From contig NZ_OBQF01000003.1 of the NCBI RefSeq assembly GCF_900220995.1, forward strand, positions 62,001 through 126,000: a DNA stretch of 64,000 bases. The letters are read 5' to 3'. Position numbers and translations under genes: made by a program. The notes beneath the pieces were generated by a model, which saw only the letters and a program-made list of their open reading frames with translations, did no database searches and was not told the origin of the DNA. Positions 1 through 7,812 of this stretch are shown one piece after another; positions within the stretch are counted from its first letter, which is position 1, and each line of letters starts with the position of its first letter. This DNA comes from Salinicoccus kekensis (GTDB taxonomy: Bacteria > Bacillota > Bacilli > Staphylococcales > Salinicoccaceae).

Positions 1-25
1 GCTGGTCAATATAAAGGGGTGTTCG

Positions 26-928
26 GTGAGGTTCAACCATCCCCTCCGGCCGATCGACATCATCGGCATCAACTTCCCCTACTTTCCGTTCGATTCGGCT
101 GCAGAGACTCTGGATGTGCTCTACAGGATCCATTTTTATCTGGAGGATAAAAGCGCAGGCCGTTTCATGGATATATTCAGGGCCGGGGGACTATACAGGG
201 ATCTCGGCAAGATCCTCAAATGGATGCCAAAAAGCACGGATATGGATCACCTGTATTACACCGCGCACAGTTACGGCGGGGAACACTATAAGATGAAGCT
301 GGATTATCACCCGGGAAATGACCGGATTGAGATATATGCAGAAAAAGATGAGCATCTGATCGATTACCATCCGGGGCCGGCGGTCCACCTCGGTTCGATA
401 CTCATCAATCCCCATTCGACCGGGAAGGAAGTGAAGTATTTCGATGTCCTGAACGCACCTCCAGGGATGCCTCCGAATGGGAACCTGCCGCTGCTCCGCC
501 ACTACGTCTATAAACGCTCCTTCCTGCGCCGGATGGAGGAGAAACTGCTGGACGGGAAGGACCTCAGGATGCTCGAGGAAGTATGGGCGGAAGAGAAATA
601 TTTCGTCCTTTCGAAAAGCCAGCGGATTTATGATGAAATCCGTGAGCTGGTCAAAAAAGGCACAGACATGTCCGCCACACGTTTCAGGGAGCTGCTTGAT
701 GAAGCCTATGCCTTAAAATATGAAGAGAAACACCTGCGTAACTACCTGCAGCACGTGTGGGGGCATTTCAAGGACGAAGCGGATGAAAGCGAGAAGGCGC
801 ATTACACAAGACTTTCGGAACATCCGGACCCCGAAGCGGTCAACACCTTCATCCATGACCTTGCTATAAAGTACAAAGAACCTTATATACTCCGCACGAC
901 CATGGTGAAGACAAGAGGACGGTCATAG
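26..928 (+). CDS. DUF1722 (YbgA-like) domain protein
   Basis: A 300-residue protein of unknown function. The C-terminal half (about residues 165-290) resembles the DUF1722/YbgA domain: an LRHY segment, a helical KYFVLSKSQRIYDEI stretch in the place of the family's usual 'K-LLLAHS-Y' motif, and the well-conserved YLQHVWGHFK segment. The N-terminal ~160 residues match no family I recognise; they contain several aromatic-rich segments and no signal peptide or membrane helix. The start is GTG, preceded by AAAGGGG about six bases upstream. A strong terminator follows. Domain assignment is by recognition only, and the biochemical role of DUF1722 is not established. Confidence 0.6.
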   Translation: MRFNHPLRPIDIIGINFPYFPFDSAAETLDVLYRIHFYLEDKSAGRFMDIFRAGGLYRDLGKILKWMPKSTDMDHLYYTAHSYGGEHYKMKLDYHPGNDRIEIYAEKDEHLIDYHPGPAVHLGSILINPHSTGKEVKYFDVLNAPPGMPPNGNLPLLRHYVYKRSFLRRMEEKLLDGKDLRMLEEVWAEEKYFVLSKSQRIYDEIRELVKKGTDMSATRFRELLDEAYALKYEEKHLRNYLQHVWGHFKDEADESEKAHYTRLSEHPDPEAVNTFIHDLAIKYKEPYILRTTMVKTRGRS

Positions 929-960
929 GACATGCCGGAAGCTGTCTGATAAAATATGAA

Positions 961-992
961 AGAAGTCCGGTCATCATGACCGGACTTCTTTT
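961..992. terminator. Rho-independent terminator, bidirectional
   Basis: Perfect hairpin with arms GAAGTCCGGTCA and TGACCGGACTTC around a TCA loop, followed by a T run on the + strand and preceded by A-rich sequence. It lies between the convergent DUF1722 gene and the TetR gene and can serve both. Confidence 0.9.
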
Positions 993-1019
993 TGCATCAG
1001 GAAAGCCCATGACCTGTGT

Positions 1020-1646
1020 TCAACGCAGGCGCTCCATATATATACCGCGGAGAATTTTAAGCTGTGCATCCCCATCGGGATTGGTCTCCAGTTCGAGGAC
1101 GCTTTTCATCAAGGCAAGCTTCCTGGCAAATAAGCCGTAGTTGTTGATCATCGTCATGATTTCATGGGTGACGGATTTTCCTCCCGGCAGGGAACCGTCG
1201 GCCTGCCCTTCTGTCACCAGTACACTGACGATATCGGAGATTTCATTCCGTATTTTGAAGTATTCAGCGGCTGTCACCTCATAATCTGAAATTTCCCCGA
1301 TGTTCGCATCGAATATATCGATGAACTTCGCCTGATTAAGGGAAACTTCATCCCCGAACTTGTTCATATGATCGAAAACCATTCCGATCTTTTCAATCCC
1401 GGGCAAAGTGCGCCGATGTAAATCACGGAAGAAATCAAGTTCACCGGTGAGTATTTCAACGGCCACAGCCACGATGATCAGATGTTTCTTTGGAAAGTAC
1501 CGGAAAAGTGTGGCGATCCCGATGCCGGCATCATCGGCGATATCCTGCATCTGGACACTGTCCCAGCTGTTCCGGGTGAAGAGTTCAAGCGCCGCTTCAA
1601 TGATGGCACGGTTCTTTTTTTCCCTGTTATTCTGCTGCTTTGTCAT
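1020..1646 (-). CDS. TetR/AcrR-family transcriptional regulator
   Basis: A 208-residue TetR-family repressor. The N-terminal helix-turn-helix (about residues 10-57) has the usual pattern, including the VQMQDIADDAGIGIATLFRYF segment split over the recognition helix. The C-terminal part is the variable ligand-binding domain and gives no hint of the ligand. The ATG start has GGAGGTG upstream. It is divergent from a short-chain dehydrogenase, and an 8-bp-arm inverted repeat sits between them just downstream of the dehydrogenase -10 box. The simplest reading is a regulator that represses the dehydrogenase, and possibly itself, until a small molecule binds. Confidence 0.85.
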   Translation of the reverse strand: MTKQQNNREKKNRAIIEAALELFTRNSWDSVQMQDIADDAGIGIATLFRYFPKKHLIIVAVAVEILTGELDFFRDLHRRTLPGIEKIGMVFDHMNKFGDEVSLNQAKFIDIFDANIGEISDYEVTAAEYFKIRNEISDIVSVLVTEGQADGSLPGGKSVTHEIMTMINNYGLFARKLALMKSVLELETNPDGDAQLKILRGIYMERLR

Positions 1647-1717
1647 AATGCCACCTCCGATTCATAAATATATTATAATGCATGGGTCAAATGATGGCGC
1701 ATCTTTCTTTCGGACGG

Positions 1718-1746
1718 TATAATAAAGATGATAGTTAGACTATCAT
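1718..1746 (+). promoter_or_regulatory. SDR promoter with TetR-type operator
   Basis: A consensus -10 box TATAAT lies at 1718-1723. A perfect inverted repeat follows at 1728-1746: ATGATAGT, TAG spacer, ACTATCAT. It covers the expected transcription start of the SDR gene. Position and symmetry fit the operator of the divergent TetR regulator. No convincing -35 box was seen. Confidence 0.7.
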
Positions 1747-1766
1747 TTTTACGGGGAGGTTTATTC

Positions 1767-2501
1767 ATGACAAGATTATCAGAAAAAGTGGCCATCGTTA
1801 CAGGTGGAGCAAGAGGTATGGGGGAAGCGCATGTCCGCCGTTTTGTAGAGGAAGGCGCGAAAGTCGTGTTCACGGACATCAATGAGGAAGCGGGACAAAA
1901 GCTTGCTGAAGAACTCGGGGAGAATGCTGTTTTCATCAAGCATGATGTCACTGAGCAGTCCGGCTGGGAGCAGGTCGTTGAAACTGCAGAATCCACATTC
2001 GGCCCTGTCAATGTGCTGGTCAACAATGCCGGCATCAGCATGAGCAAAACGATTTTTGACATGACGGAAGAAGAATACAGAAAGATCATCGATATCAACC
2101 AGGTCTCCGTATTCCTCGGCATCAAGGCTGTACTGCCTTCAATGCAGAAAGCCGAAGGCGGATCGATCGTGAACATCTCATCGATGAACGGAATCGTCGG
2201 CGGTGCGCCGGGCTATACAGATTCCAAATTTGCAGTCAGGGGCCTGACAAAAGCGGCGGCACTCCAGCTGGGTGCCCTTGGCATCAGGGTCAACTCTGTC
2301 CACCCGGGCGTGATTGAAACACCGATGGTGTCTGAAGGCGATGCGGTCGAGCAGATCAGGCAGTTCGCGAAGCAGATTCCGATGCAGCGCATGGCCCAGG
2401 CTGAAGAAGTCACGAACATGGTCGTCTTCCTCGCCTCGGATGAAGCAAGTTATTCCACAGGGTCTGAATTCATCATCGACGGCGGCATGACGGCGATGTA
2501 A
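1767..2501 (+). CDS. Short-chain dehydrogenase/reductase (SDR)
   Basis: A 244-residue classical SDR. It has the NAD(P) glycine motif TGGARGMG near the N-terminus, the NNAG motif, a catalytic serine in the NISSMNG segment, and the YTDSK active-site Tyr/Lys segment. The C-terminal SEFIIDGGMTAM end is typical of the 3-alpha/20-beta-hydroxysteroid dehydrogenase-like group, but the substrate cannot be read from sequence. The ATG at 1767 is chosen because GGGGAGGT lies just upstream; a longer reading frame would start inside the operator. It is divergent from, and probably repressed by, the TetR gene. A weak hairpin terminator follows. Confidence 0.85.
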   Translation: MTRLSEKVAIVTGGARGMGEAHVRRFVEEGAKVVFTDINEEAGQKLAEELGENAVFIKHDVTEQSGWEQVVETAESTFGPVNVLVNNAGISMSKTIFDMTEEEYRKIIDINQVSVFLGIKAVLPSMQKAEGGSIVNISSMNGIVGGAPGYTDSKFAVRGLTKAAALQLGALGIRVNSVHPGVIETPMVSEGDAVEQIRQFAKQIPMQRMAQAEEVTNMVVFLASDEASYSTGSEFIIDGGMTAM

Positions 2502-2507
2502 ATATAA

Positions 2508-2548
2508 AGTGAAGGTCACGGCATTTTGATGCTGTGGCCTTTATTTTA
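2508..2548 (+). terminator. Probable terminator after SDR
   Basis: Imperfect hairpin: AAGGTCACGGC pairs with GCTGTGGCCTT (two imperfect positions) around an ATTTTGAT loop, followed by TATTTTAT. It lies directly after the SDR stop codon. Confidence 0.6.
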
Positions 2549-2565
2549 TAGCCGGGCATGTTTAA

Positions 2566-2584
2566 AGTTTCATATAATGAAACT
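2566..2584. promoter_or_regulatory. Palindromic operator upstream of IclR gene
   Basis: Perfect 19-bp palindrome: AGTTTCAT, ATA, ATGAAACT. It lies about 60 bases upstream of the IclR-family gene and contains a possible -10 (CATATAAT). The GTTTC/GAAAC half-sites resemble those described for several IclR-family regulators such as KdgR, so an autoregulatory operator for the adjacent gene is plausible. Confidence 0.55.
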
Positions 2585-2646
2585 AGAGGGATGCATTTTG
2601 AAGATATCGGTGGTGCATCCTATACTATAACAGCGAGGTGGAAGCC

Positions 2647-3396
2647 ATGACGAAAAATCATTCGGCCACATTAAAAAAAGGATTGCGTGTCCTGGAACAT
2701 ATAAAGAAAAAACCGGGCACGACCATGCGGGATGTTCAGGTGGCATTCAACCTGAGCAAATCGACTGCGTTCCGTCTGCTGACGACTCTGGAGGACATGG
2801 GTTACATCTATAAAATCCAGACGCAGTACTACCTCGATCCGAATAACTTCATGGAAAAGTCCGAGAAGCAGTCAATCAGGGAATGGACATCATTGAATTC
2901 CATATATCAGATCGCAAAAAGCCTTCAGATGAGCACTTACCTCGGCAAAGTGGAAGGCACGGATCTCGTCATGTCACAAGTCCTGCACGCCTCTTTTACA
3001 GAGAAGGCCGAAGATGAAATCGGCAACAGGACCGGGCTCCATCAGACGGCGCTAGGCAAGGTCATACTTGCCCACTACGAAGAGGTTAAGAGAGTGGCTC
3101 TGATGAAGAAGATGCAGCTTGAACCGAAGACTGAAAACACATTCCAGGATTCCCAGCTGTTTTCCTATCATTTAAAAGTGATCCGGGAGGATGGATATGC
3201 ATTCGATGATGAGGAGCTTGCCATAGGTGTCCGGTGCATTGCGGTGCCGGTCTACCGTAACGGGGAAGTGATTGCCGCGCTCGCCGTGGCCGCCCCGCCG
3301 GAAGACATCACGAAAAGCAACATGAGGGAAATCGTTTCAAAATTACATCAGGGCAGCAAAGCGGTCACCGGGGAAATCGAAGCTTTGGATAAATAA
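2647..3396 (+). CDS. IclR-family transcriptional regulator
   Basis: A 249-residue IclR-type regulator. It has an N-terminal winged helix-turn-helix (VQVAFNLSKSTAFRLL recognition region, about residues 27-45) and a C-terminal effector-binding domain including the RTGLHQTALGKVILA segment and IGVRCIAVPV. The ATG at 2647 is chosen because GCGAGGTGG lies 6-8 bases upstream; the in-frame GTG nine bases earlier would overlap that site. The gene is followed after 35 bases by an old-yellow-enzyme gene, likely co-transcribed, which suggests a local catabolic or reductive function under its control. The effector is unknown. Confidence 0.85.
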   Translation: MTKNHSATLKKGLRVLEHIKKKPGTTMRDVQVAFNLSKSTAFRLLTTLEDMGYIYKIQTQYYLDPNNFMEKSEKQSIREWTSLNSIYQIAKSLQMSTYLGKVEGTDLVMSQVLHASFTEKAEDEIGNRTGLHQTALGKVILAHYEEVKRVALMKKMQLEPKTENTFQDSQLFSYHLKVIREDGYAFDDEELAIGVRCIAVPVYRNGEVIAALAVAAPPEDITKSNMREIVSKLHQGSKAVTGEIEALDK

Positions 3397-3431
3397 AATA
3401 ATGAGCAATCATGAAAGAGGAATTATATAAA

Positions 3432-4583
3432 ATGAGTAGAGAATACAAGAATTTATTTCAGGATTTTACATTCAAAAGCGGTGTGCATGTGAGGAACCGT
3501 TTAATGATGCCGCCGATGACGACATTTTCAGCGGATGAGAATGATTTCGTATCGGATGAAGAACTCGCCTATTATAAGGAGCGGGCGAACGGCGTCGGCA
3601 CCATCATCACCGCATGCGCTTATGTGTCGGACAACGGCAAGGGCTTCGAAGGCCAGATGAGCATTGCGGGCGATGAGACGATCGGCCGTCTGAGGGAGCT
3701 TTCCGACGTGATACATGAAGGCGGCGCAAAAGGTATCGTCCAGCTGTACCACGGCGGACGCCTTGCGGTACCGCATCTCACTCCGGGCGGGGAGACCGTC
3801 AGCGCGAGCGCCGTCGTCCCTCTGTCAGACCGCGGTTTCTACAGCATCGATCAGACGCCGCGTGCACTTGAAACCGAAGAGGTGTACGGCATCATAGAGG
3901 ATTTCGCCGAGGCCACACGGAGATCGATCGAAGCGGGCTTTGACGGTGTGGAACTGCACGGTGCGACAGGTTACCTGCTGCAGCAGTTCGTCTCGCCCCA
4001 CTCCAATTTACGGACGGATGAATTCCAGGACAGACATCTGTTTGCACTGAAATTGATTGAAACGGTCAAAAAGGTTGTTGCGGAACATGCAGTGAAACCA
4101 TTCATGGTGGGTTACCGCTTTTCCCCTGAAGAGCCAGAGACACCGGGCATCACGATGAAGGAGACATTTGAATTTCTGGATGCCCTGATTGAAACCGGAT
4201 CTTTGGATTACCTGCATATGGCGGCGACTGATGCATGGTCCCCGGCAAGGCGTGGTGTGGACAGCGAAAAGTCACGTACGGAATTGATCGCTGAACATGT
4301 GGACGGACGCCTGCCTGTGATCGGCGTGGGGAGCATCCTCACTGCTCGCGATGCATCGGCTGTGCTGGAAAAAGGCGGCATGGATTTTGCAGCGGTGGGA
4401 CGTGCACTGGTGGTCGATCCGAAATGGGTTGATAAGATCCGTGACGGCAAAGAAGAAACGATTATAGATCACTTGACGGAAAACGACCGTACGAAAGCGG
4501 TCATCCCGGCACCGTTATGGAAACATATCATGGAAGTGGAAGGCTGGTTCCCTGTCAAGCGGACGGCGGACAGCATAAAATAA
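3432..4583 (+). CDS. NADH:flavin oxidoreductase, old yellow enzyme family
   Basis: A 383-residue flavin-dependent oxidoreductase of the OYE/NADH-dependent flavin oxidoreductase family. It is expected to bind FMN in a TIM barrel and reduce activated alkenes or related electrophiles. Visible family features are RLMMPPMTTFSA near the N-terminus, QLYHGGR, the GFDGVELHGATGYLLQQF active-site strand, the GYRFSPEE segment, and IGVGSI followed by AAVGRALVVDPKW at the phosphate-binding end. The ATG at 3432 has AAAGAGG upstream; an ATG at 3411 is the alternative. It lies just downstream of an IclR regulator and before a strong terminator. The substrate is not predictable. Confidence 0.85.
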   Translation: MSREYKNLFQDFTFKSGVHVRNRLMMPPMTTFSADENDFVSDEELAYYKERANGVGTIITACAYVSDNGKGFEGQMSIAGDETIGRLRELSDVIHEGGAKGIVQLYHGGRLAVPHLTPGGETVSASAVVPLSDRGFYSIDQTPRALETEEVYGIIEDFAEATRRSIEAGFDGVELHGATGYLLQQFVSPHSNLRTDEFQDRHLFALKLIETVKKVVAEHAVKPFMVGYRFSPEEPETPGITMKETFEFLDALIETGSLDYLHMAATDAWSPARRGVDSEKSRTELIAEHVDGRLPVIGVGSILTARDASAVLEKGGMDFAAVGRALVVDPKWVDKIRDGKEETIIDHLTENDRTKAVIPAPLWKHIMEVEGWFPVKRTADSIK

Positions 4584-4598
4584 AAAACATTAAACGGA

Positions 4599-4638
4599 AG
4601 CCCCCGTGTTCAGAATCACTTTGAACACGGGGGCTTTT
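4599..4638. terminator. Bidirectional terminator
   Basis: A strong hairpin: AGCCCCCGTGTTCA pairs with TGAACACGGGGGCT around an eight-to-nine base loop, followed by TTTTATTTT. It separates the + strand OYE gene from the convergent - strand SDR gene. Confidence 0.92.
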
Positions 4639-4651
4639 ATTTTATGGGACA

Positions 4652-5440
4652 TCAATCAAAGCTGAGTGGGCGCGATACTTTGTTGATCTGGCCGCCATCG
4701 ACCATGATTGTCTGGCCGCTGATGTATGACGACTCATCCGAAGCGAGGAAGAGGCATGTTTTTGCGATATCCTCGACCGTGCCGAAGCGGCCCATCGGAT
4801 TGAATGCGAGCGATTCCTCCAGCGCCTTCTCCGGATCTTCCAGGTTGTCGAATGTCTTTTGAAGCATCGGCGTCTCGACCGTGCTCGGCCCCACGGCATT
4901 CACCCGGATCTGATCTTTACCGTAATCGAGGGCCATCTGGCGCGTCAGGGCAGTCAGGCCGCCTTTCGCCGTCGCATACGCTGCAAGTCTCGTGATCGTC
5001 GTTTCTGCGTGCCAGGAGACGATGTTGATGATCGATCCCCCGCCCCGCTTCTGCATTTCGGGGATTGCGTATTTGCTGCCGAGGAAGGCACCCGTCAGAT
5101 TCACGTTCATCAGACTGTTCCACTCCTCCAGTGACGTTTCGAGCACTGATTTACGGTAATTGACTGCAGCATTATTGACGAGGATGTCCACCCCGCCGAA
5201 CTTCCCGGCAGTGAATCTTATCAGATCCTTAACGTCATCCTCATCGCCGACATCCGCCCTGTGAAAGACGACCTGCAGATTTTCATTTTTGAACTCCGTC
5301 TCCGCCAGCTCGCCGGTTTCGCTGTTGATGTCTGCAATGACCACTTTCGCACCTTCTTCAGCAAACACTTTGACGATTCCCCTGCCGATCCCCTGGCTGC
5401 CGCCGGTGACGATCGCAACTTTGTCTTTCAATCTCATCAT
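4652..5440 (-). CDS. Glucose 1-dehydrogenase-like SDR oxidoreductase
   Basis: A 262-residue classical short-chain dehydrogenase. Features include the TGGSQGIG cofactor motif, an acidic residue after the second strand (ADINSE) suggesting NAD preference, NNAAVNY, the NIVSWHA region holding the catalytic serine, the YATAK Tyr/Lys pair, and the common DGGQ end. The start is the first of two adjacent ATG codons, with AGGAGATG upstream. It is monocistronic, with its own downstream terminator shared with the convergent OYE gene. Similar proteins are annotated glucose 1-dehydrogenase or 3-oxoacyl-ACP reductase; the real substrate is unknown. Confidence 0.85.
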   Translation of the reverse strand: MMRLKDKVAIVTGGSQGIGRGIVKVFAEEGAKVVIADINSETGELAETEFKNENLQVVFHRADVGDEDDVKDLIRFTAGKFGGVDILVNNAAVNYRKSVLETSLEEWNSLMNVNLTGAFLGSKYAIPEMQKRGGGSIINIVSWHAETTITRLAAYATAKGGLTALTRQMALDYGKDQIRVNAVGPSTVETPMLQKTFDNLEDPEKALEESLAFNPMGRFGTVEDIAKTCLFLASDESSYISGQTIMVDGGQINKVSRPLSFD

Positions 5441-5530
5441 TTCATCTCCTAAAATTATTCTCCTGTCAATTATACTTGAAGGAAACCGGAATAAACCACA
5501 TCTTTCCTCGCGGATGGTTGTGGTTTATTT

Positions 5531-6223
5531 TCAAAGTGGTTTTTCATGCAGAAGATCCGGGCTCCGGTCACGCCAGTTTTTACTCTCCGTCCATCTTTTA
5601 AGGCGGGGCAGCGCCATATGATACAGGCTGATTGAAATGAAGATGCCCGCCATGCCGAAGGTGAATCCCCCGATGGTGTCTGACGGATAGTGGACGCCGA
5701 GGTACACCCTTGATGCCAATACGAAAAAGACGATTGCGAGAGCCGCTGCGCCGATGAGGATTTTCTTCCACGGTGCTTTCACTGCAAGGATCAGTATGAC
5801 CCCAAGAAAGCCGTAGAAGATCACCGCAGCAATCGAATGGCCGCTCGGATAGCTCAGTGAAGTTTCCATCGTGATGACCAGCAGGTCGGGGCGTTCACGG
5901 CCGATCAGTGCTTTCATAGTATCCATGAAGAAGGATGCGCATATATAGACGGTGAGTCCGAACCACAGTCCCGCGATATACATCCTTTTGATCATCAGTA
6001 TCAACACGACGGCCACAGTCAATATGAGCATGGCGGGAAAACCCGCAATGTCCGTCGCAACTGATACAAAACCGGCGCCCCCTTCAGTCATCCGTCCCTG
6101 GATCAAAGCCGTGAGGGTATAATCGAAATGCTGCACCCATCCATGGTCTGTAAGGACACCGATGGTGATGATGACATACAGCAGTAAGAAAATGATTCCT
6201 GTAATGATGAAATTTCTGATCAT
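5531..6223 (-). CDS. PAP2-family membrane phosphatase
   Basis: A 230-residue integral membrane protein of the type 2 phosphatidic acid phosphatase family. The three phosphatase motifs are visible in order: KALIGRERPD (K-x6-RP), YPSGHS, and SRVYLGVHYPSD with the catalytic histidine. About six membrane segments surround them. The likely role is dephosphorylation of a lipid phosphate, such as undecaprenyl pyrophosphate or phosphatidylglycerophosphate, at the membrane. The ATG has AAAGGAGC upstream. It is followed by a DUF3021 gene in the opposite positional order on the same strand, 35 bases upstream, with possible co-transcription. Confidence 0.88.
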   Translation of the reverse strand: MIRNFIITGIIFLLLYVIITIGVLTDHGWVQHFDYTLTALIQGRMTEGGAGFVSVATDIAGFPAMLILTVAVVLILMIKRMYIAGLWFGLTVYICASFFMDTMKALIGRERPDLLVITMETSLSYPSGHSIAAVIFYGFLGVILILAVKAPWKKILIGAAALAIVFFVLASRVYLGVHYPSDTIGGFTFGMAGIFISISLYHMALPRLKRWTESKNWRDRSPDLLHEKPL

Positions 6224-6258
6224 CGCCCTGCTCCTTTTACCAAATTACATATAAGATA

Positions 6259-6654
6259 TTATACATATTTACTGCCGGAAATTGTAAGGATTTCAGAAAG
6301 CGAATGGGTGATGGACGGGGCAAGCACCTGGATTATATTGAATATGATGAAAGAGTTGGCAAAATCGGTGGTGAACATGACGGGATCATAGGTGATAATC
6401 AACAGCAGCGGGTATACGGTGACCAGAGTTGCTATGTAATGGACAAAGACGCGTTTTATAAGGCTCCAACGGCAAATGTGATAGATTGCACTTCCGCATC
6501 CCAGAAAAAAAGCGATGAACCCATAATAGAGGAAGATCCTCACACTATCAGCCGGGCCGATGAAAAGACTCCATATCGAAAACAGGACAAAAATCGATAA
6601 AAGTGCCGCTCCCCTGAAGAATCCGCGAACAAAGAGATTAATATGAACTACCAC
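6259..6654 (-). CDS. DUF3021-like small membrane protein
   Basis: A 131-residue protein with four predicted membrane segments. The mid-region IYHICRWSLIKRVFVHY resembles the conserved helix of DUF3021 proteins (a W-S-L-x-K-x3-H pattern), whose genes often accompany LytTR-type regulators. No such regulator is visible here. The start is uncertain: the GTG at 6654 lies inside the AAAGGTGG sequence that looks like its ribosome binding site, so initiation a few codons later at a rare codon is possible. The 3' end is close to the PAP2 gene, suggesting co-transcription. Function unknown. Confidence 0.6.
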   Translation of the reverse strand: MVVHINLFVRGFFRGAALLSIFVLFSIWSLFIGPADSVRIFLYYGFIAFFLGCGSAIYHICRWSLIKRVFVHYIATLVTVYPLLLIITYDPVMFTTDFANSFIIFNIIQVLAPSITHSLSEILTISGSKYV

Positions 6655-6815
6655 CTTTTTGAATAATTAAAGAATTTAGAATCTTTATTACATTATACCT
6701 TTAAAAGTCAAGAAAAAGCACCCTATTTTTAGCAAATTTTTTCAAATAAATACTTATTCTCACAGATGGTGACCCTTATGATTGATGATGCGGGGAATTT
6801 TGGGCGCTGTGATAC
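6655..6815. other. Non-coding stretch before repeat array
   Basis: AT-rich to about 6770, consistent with promoter sequence for the leftward DUF3021 gene, then GC-richer sequence leading into the 52-bp repeat array. I see no gene or recognisable RNA in it. Confidence 0.5.
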
Positions 6816-7107
6816 GCAACCTTCTGCGGGTTTCGGAGCCAACGTTGCGGATTAAGGCGGTGATTTCGCAACCTTCTGCGGGTTTCGGAGCCAACGTTGC
6901 GGATCGAGGCCGTGGTTTCGCAACCTCTTGTCGGTTTTAGGGCCAACGTTGCGGATTGAGGCCGTGGTTTCGCAACTCTATGCGGGTTTCGGGGTCAACG
7001 TTGCGGATGGAGGCCGTGGTTTCGCAACCTTCTGCGGGCTTCGGGCTCAACGTTGCGGATCGAGGCCGTGGTTTCGCAACTCTCTCCGCTTCAAGGGCCA
7101 ACGTTGC
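6816..7107. repeat. Tandem 52-bp intergenic repeat array (5.6 units)
   Basis: Six occurrences of GCAAC at 6816, 6868, 6920, 6972, 7024 and 7076, a period of exactly 52 bp. Each is followed 28 bases later by its inverted partner GTTGC, closing a 33-nt stem-loop. The sequence between and around the words is largely conserved (TTCTGCGGGTTTCGGAGCC inside; GGATCGAGGCCGTGGTTTC between units), so these are whole-unit repeats, not spacers. The array lies in the divergent region between the DUF3021 gene and the stress-protein gene. The 52-bp period is not a multiple of three, so short reading frames here are artefacts. Confidence 0.95.
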
Positions 7108-7260
7108 GAAGCAGCCTTGCTGTCCGCAGCCTCCGATGTCCATCTGCCCAGCCCTGCAGCCCCCACCGCCCCACTGGTCTTTATTCCACTTTAAAATGAT
7201 TGATGCCCCGCCGGGGGTGGTATACATAAGATGAATACATCAACTCAAGAGGTGAAATAT

Positions 7261-7680
7261 ATGGAACAGGAAAAAGCGATAGAACGCATCACTGAAATAT
7301 TGAATGACTCAAAAATCGGCATATTATCGACCGCAAAGGACAATGTTCCGAATGCGCGTTACATGTGGTTCTATAATGACGGCATCACATTGTACGCCAA
7401 GACGAATGATGAATCACCGAAATTCGAGGAGATAGAGGAAAATCCGCAAGGCTTCGTACTGCTCGGTTTCCATGATGAAAAGAATCATGCGTTCGTGGAG
7501 TATTACGGCGAGATCGAGGTCATCAGGGATCAGGAGACGATCGACTGGCTGTGGGAGGACGAGGACAAAGATTTCTTCGACAATCAGGAGAACCCTCATC
7601 TGGTGGCCCTGAAGATCAACCCGAGCGCCATCAAGATCATGAACGATGATGAGTTCCAGGATGTACAGCTTTCTCTTTAA
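7261..7680 (+). CDS. Pyridoxamine 5'-phosphate oxidase-like (general stress protein 26) protein
   Basis: A 139-residue split-barrel flavin-binding protein of the PNPOx-like superfamily, closest in style to general stress protein 26 (COG3871). Visible features are IGILSTAKDNVPNARYMWFY, where FMN-binding barrel strands are expected, then LYAKTNDESPK and the VEYYGEIEV strand. Real pyridoxamine phosphate oxidase activity is unlikely in this short form; FMN or F420-type binding and a stress role are the usual assumption. The ATG at 7261 is chosen for the AAGAGGTGA site upstream. A terminator follows. Confidence 0.8.
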   Translation: MEQEKAIERITEILNDSKIGILSTAKDNVPNARYMWFYNDGITLYAKTNDESPKFEEIEENPQGFVLLGFHDEKNHAFVEYYGEIEVIRDQETIDWLWEDEDKDFFDNQENPHLVALKINPSAIKIMNDDEFQDVQLSL

Positions 7681-7691
7681 AAGAAGTTTTT

Positions 7692-7722
7692 GAAGGCGGG
7701 GTTCGCCCCCGCTTTCTTTTTA
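7692..7722 (+). terminator. Terminator
   Basis: GC-rich hairpin (AGGCGGGG, TTCG loop region, CCCCCGCTT) followed by TCTTTTTATC, twelve bases after the stress-protein stop codon. Confidence 0.85.
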
Positions 7723-7812
7723 TCGTACATAATCTGCCGGGATTTAAATTAACCGGCAGAATTTCGGGTAAAGGGGACTATAAACATCTTTTAGAGATAA
7801 GGAGAGATTTAG

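Noticed and set aside
6816-7107. CRISPR array
   Set aside because: Period is regular, but the whole 52-bp unit is conserved, including the part that would be spacer; no cas genes occur nearby.
6928-7234. Short open frames on both strands across the 52-bp repeats
   Set aside because: They arise from GC-rich repeat sequence; the period is not a multiple of three, there are no ribosome binding sites and the frames overlap each other.
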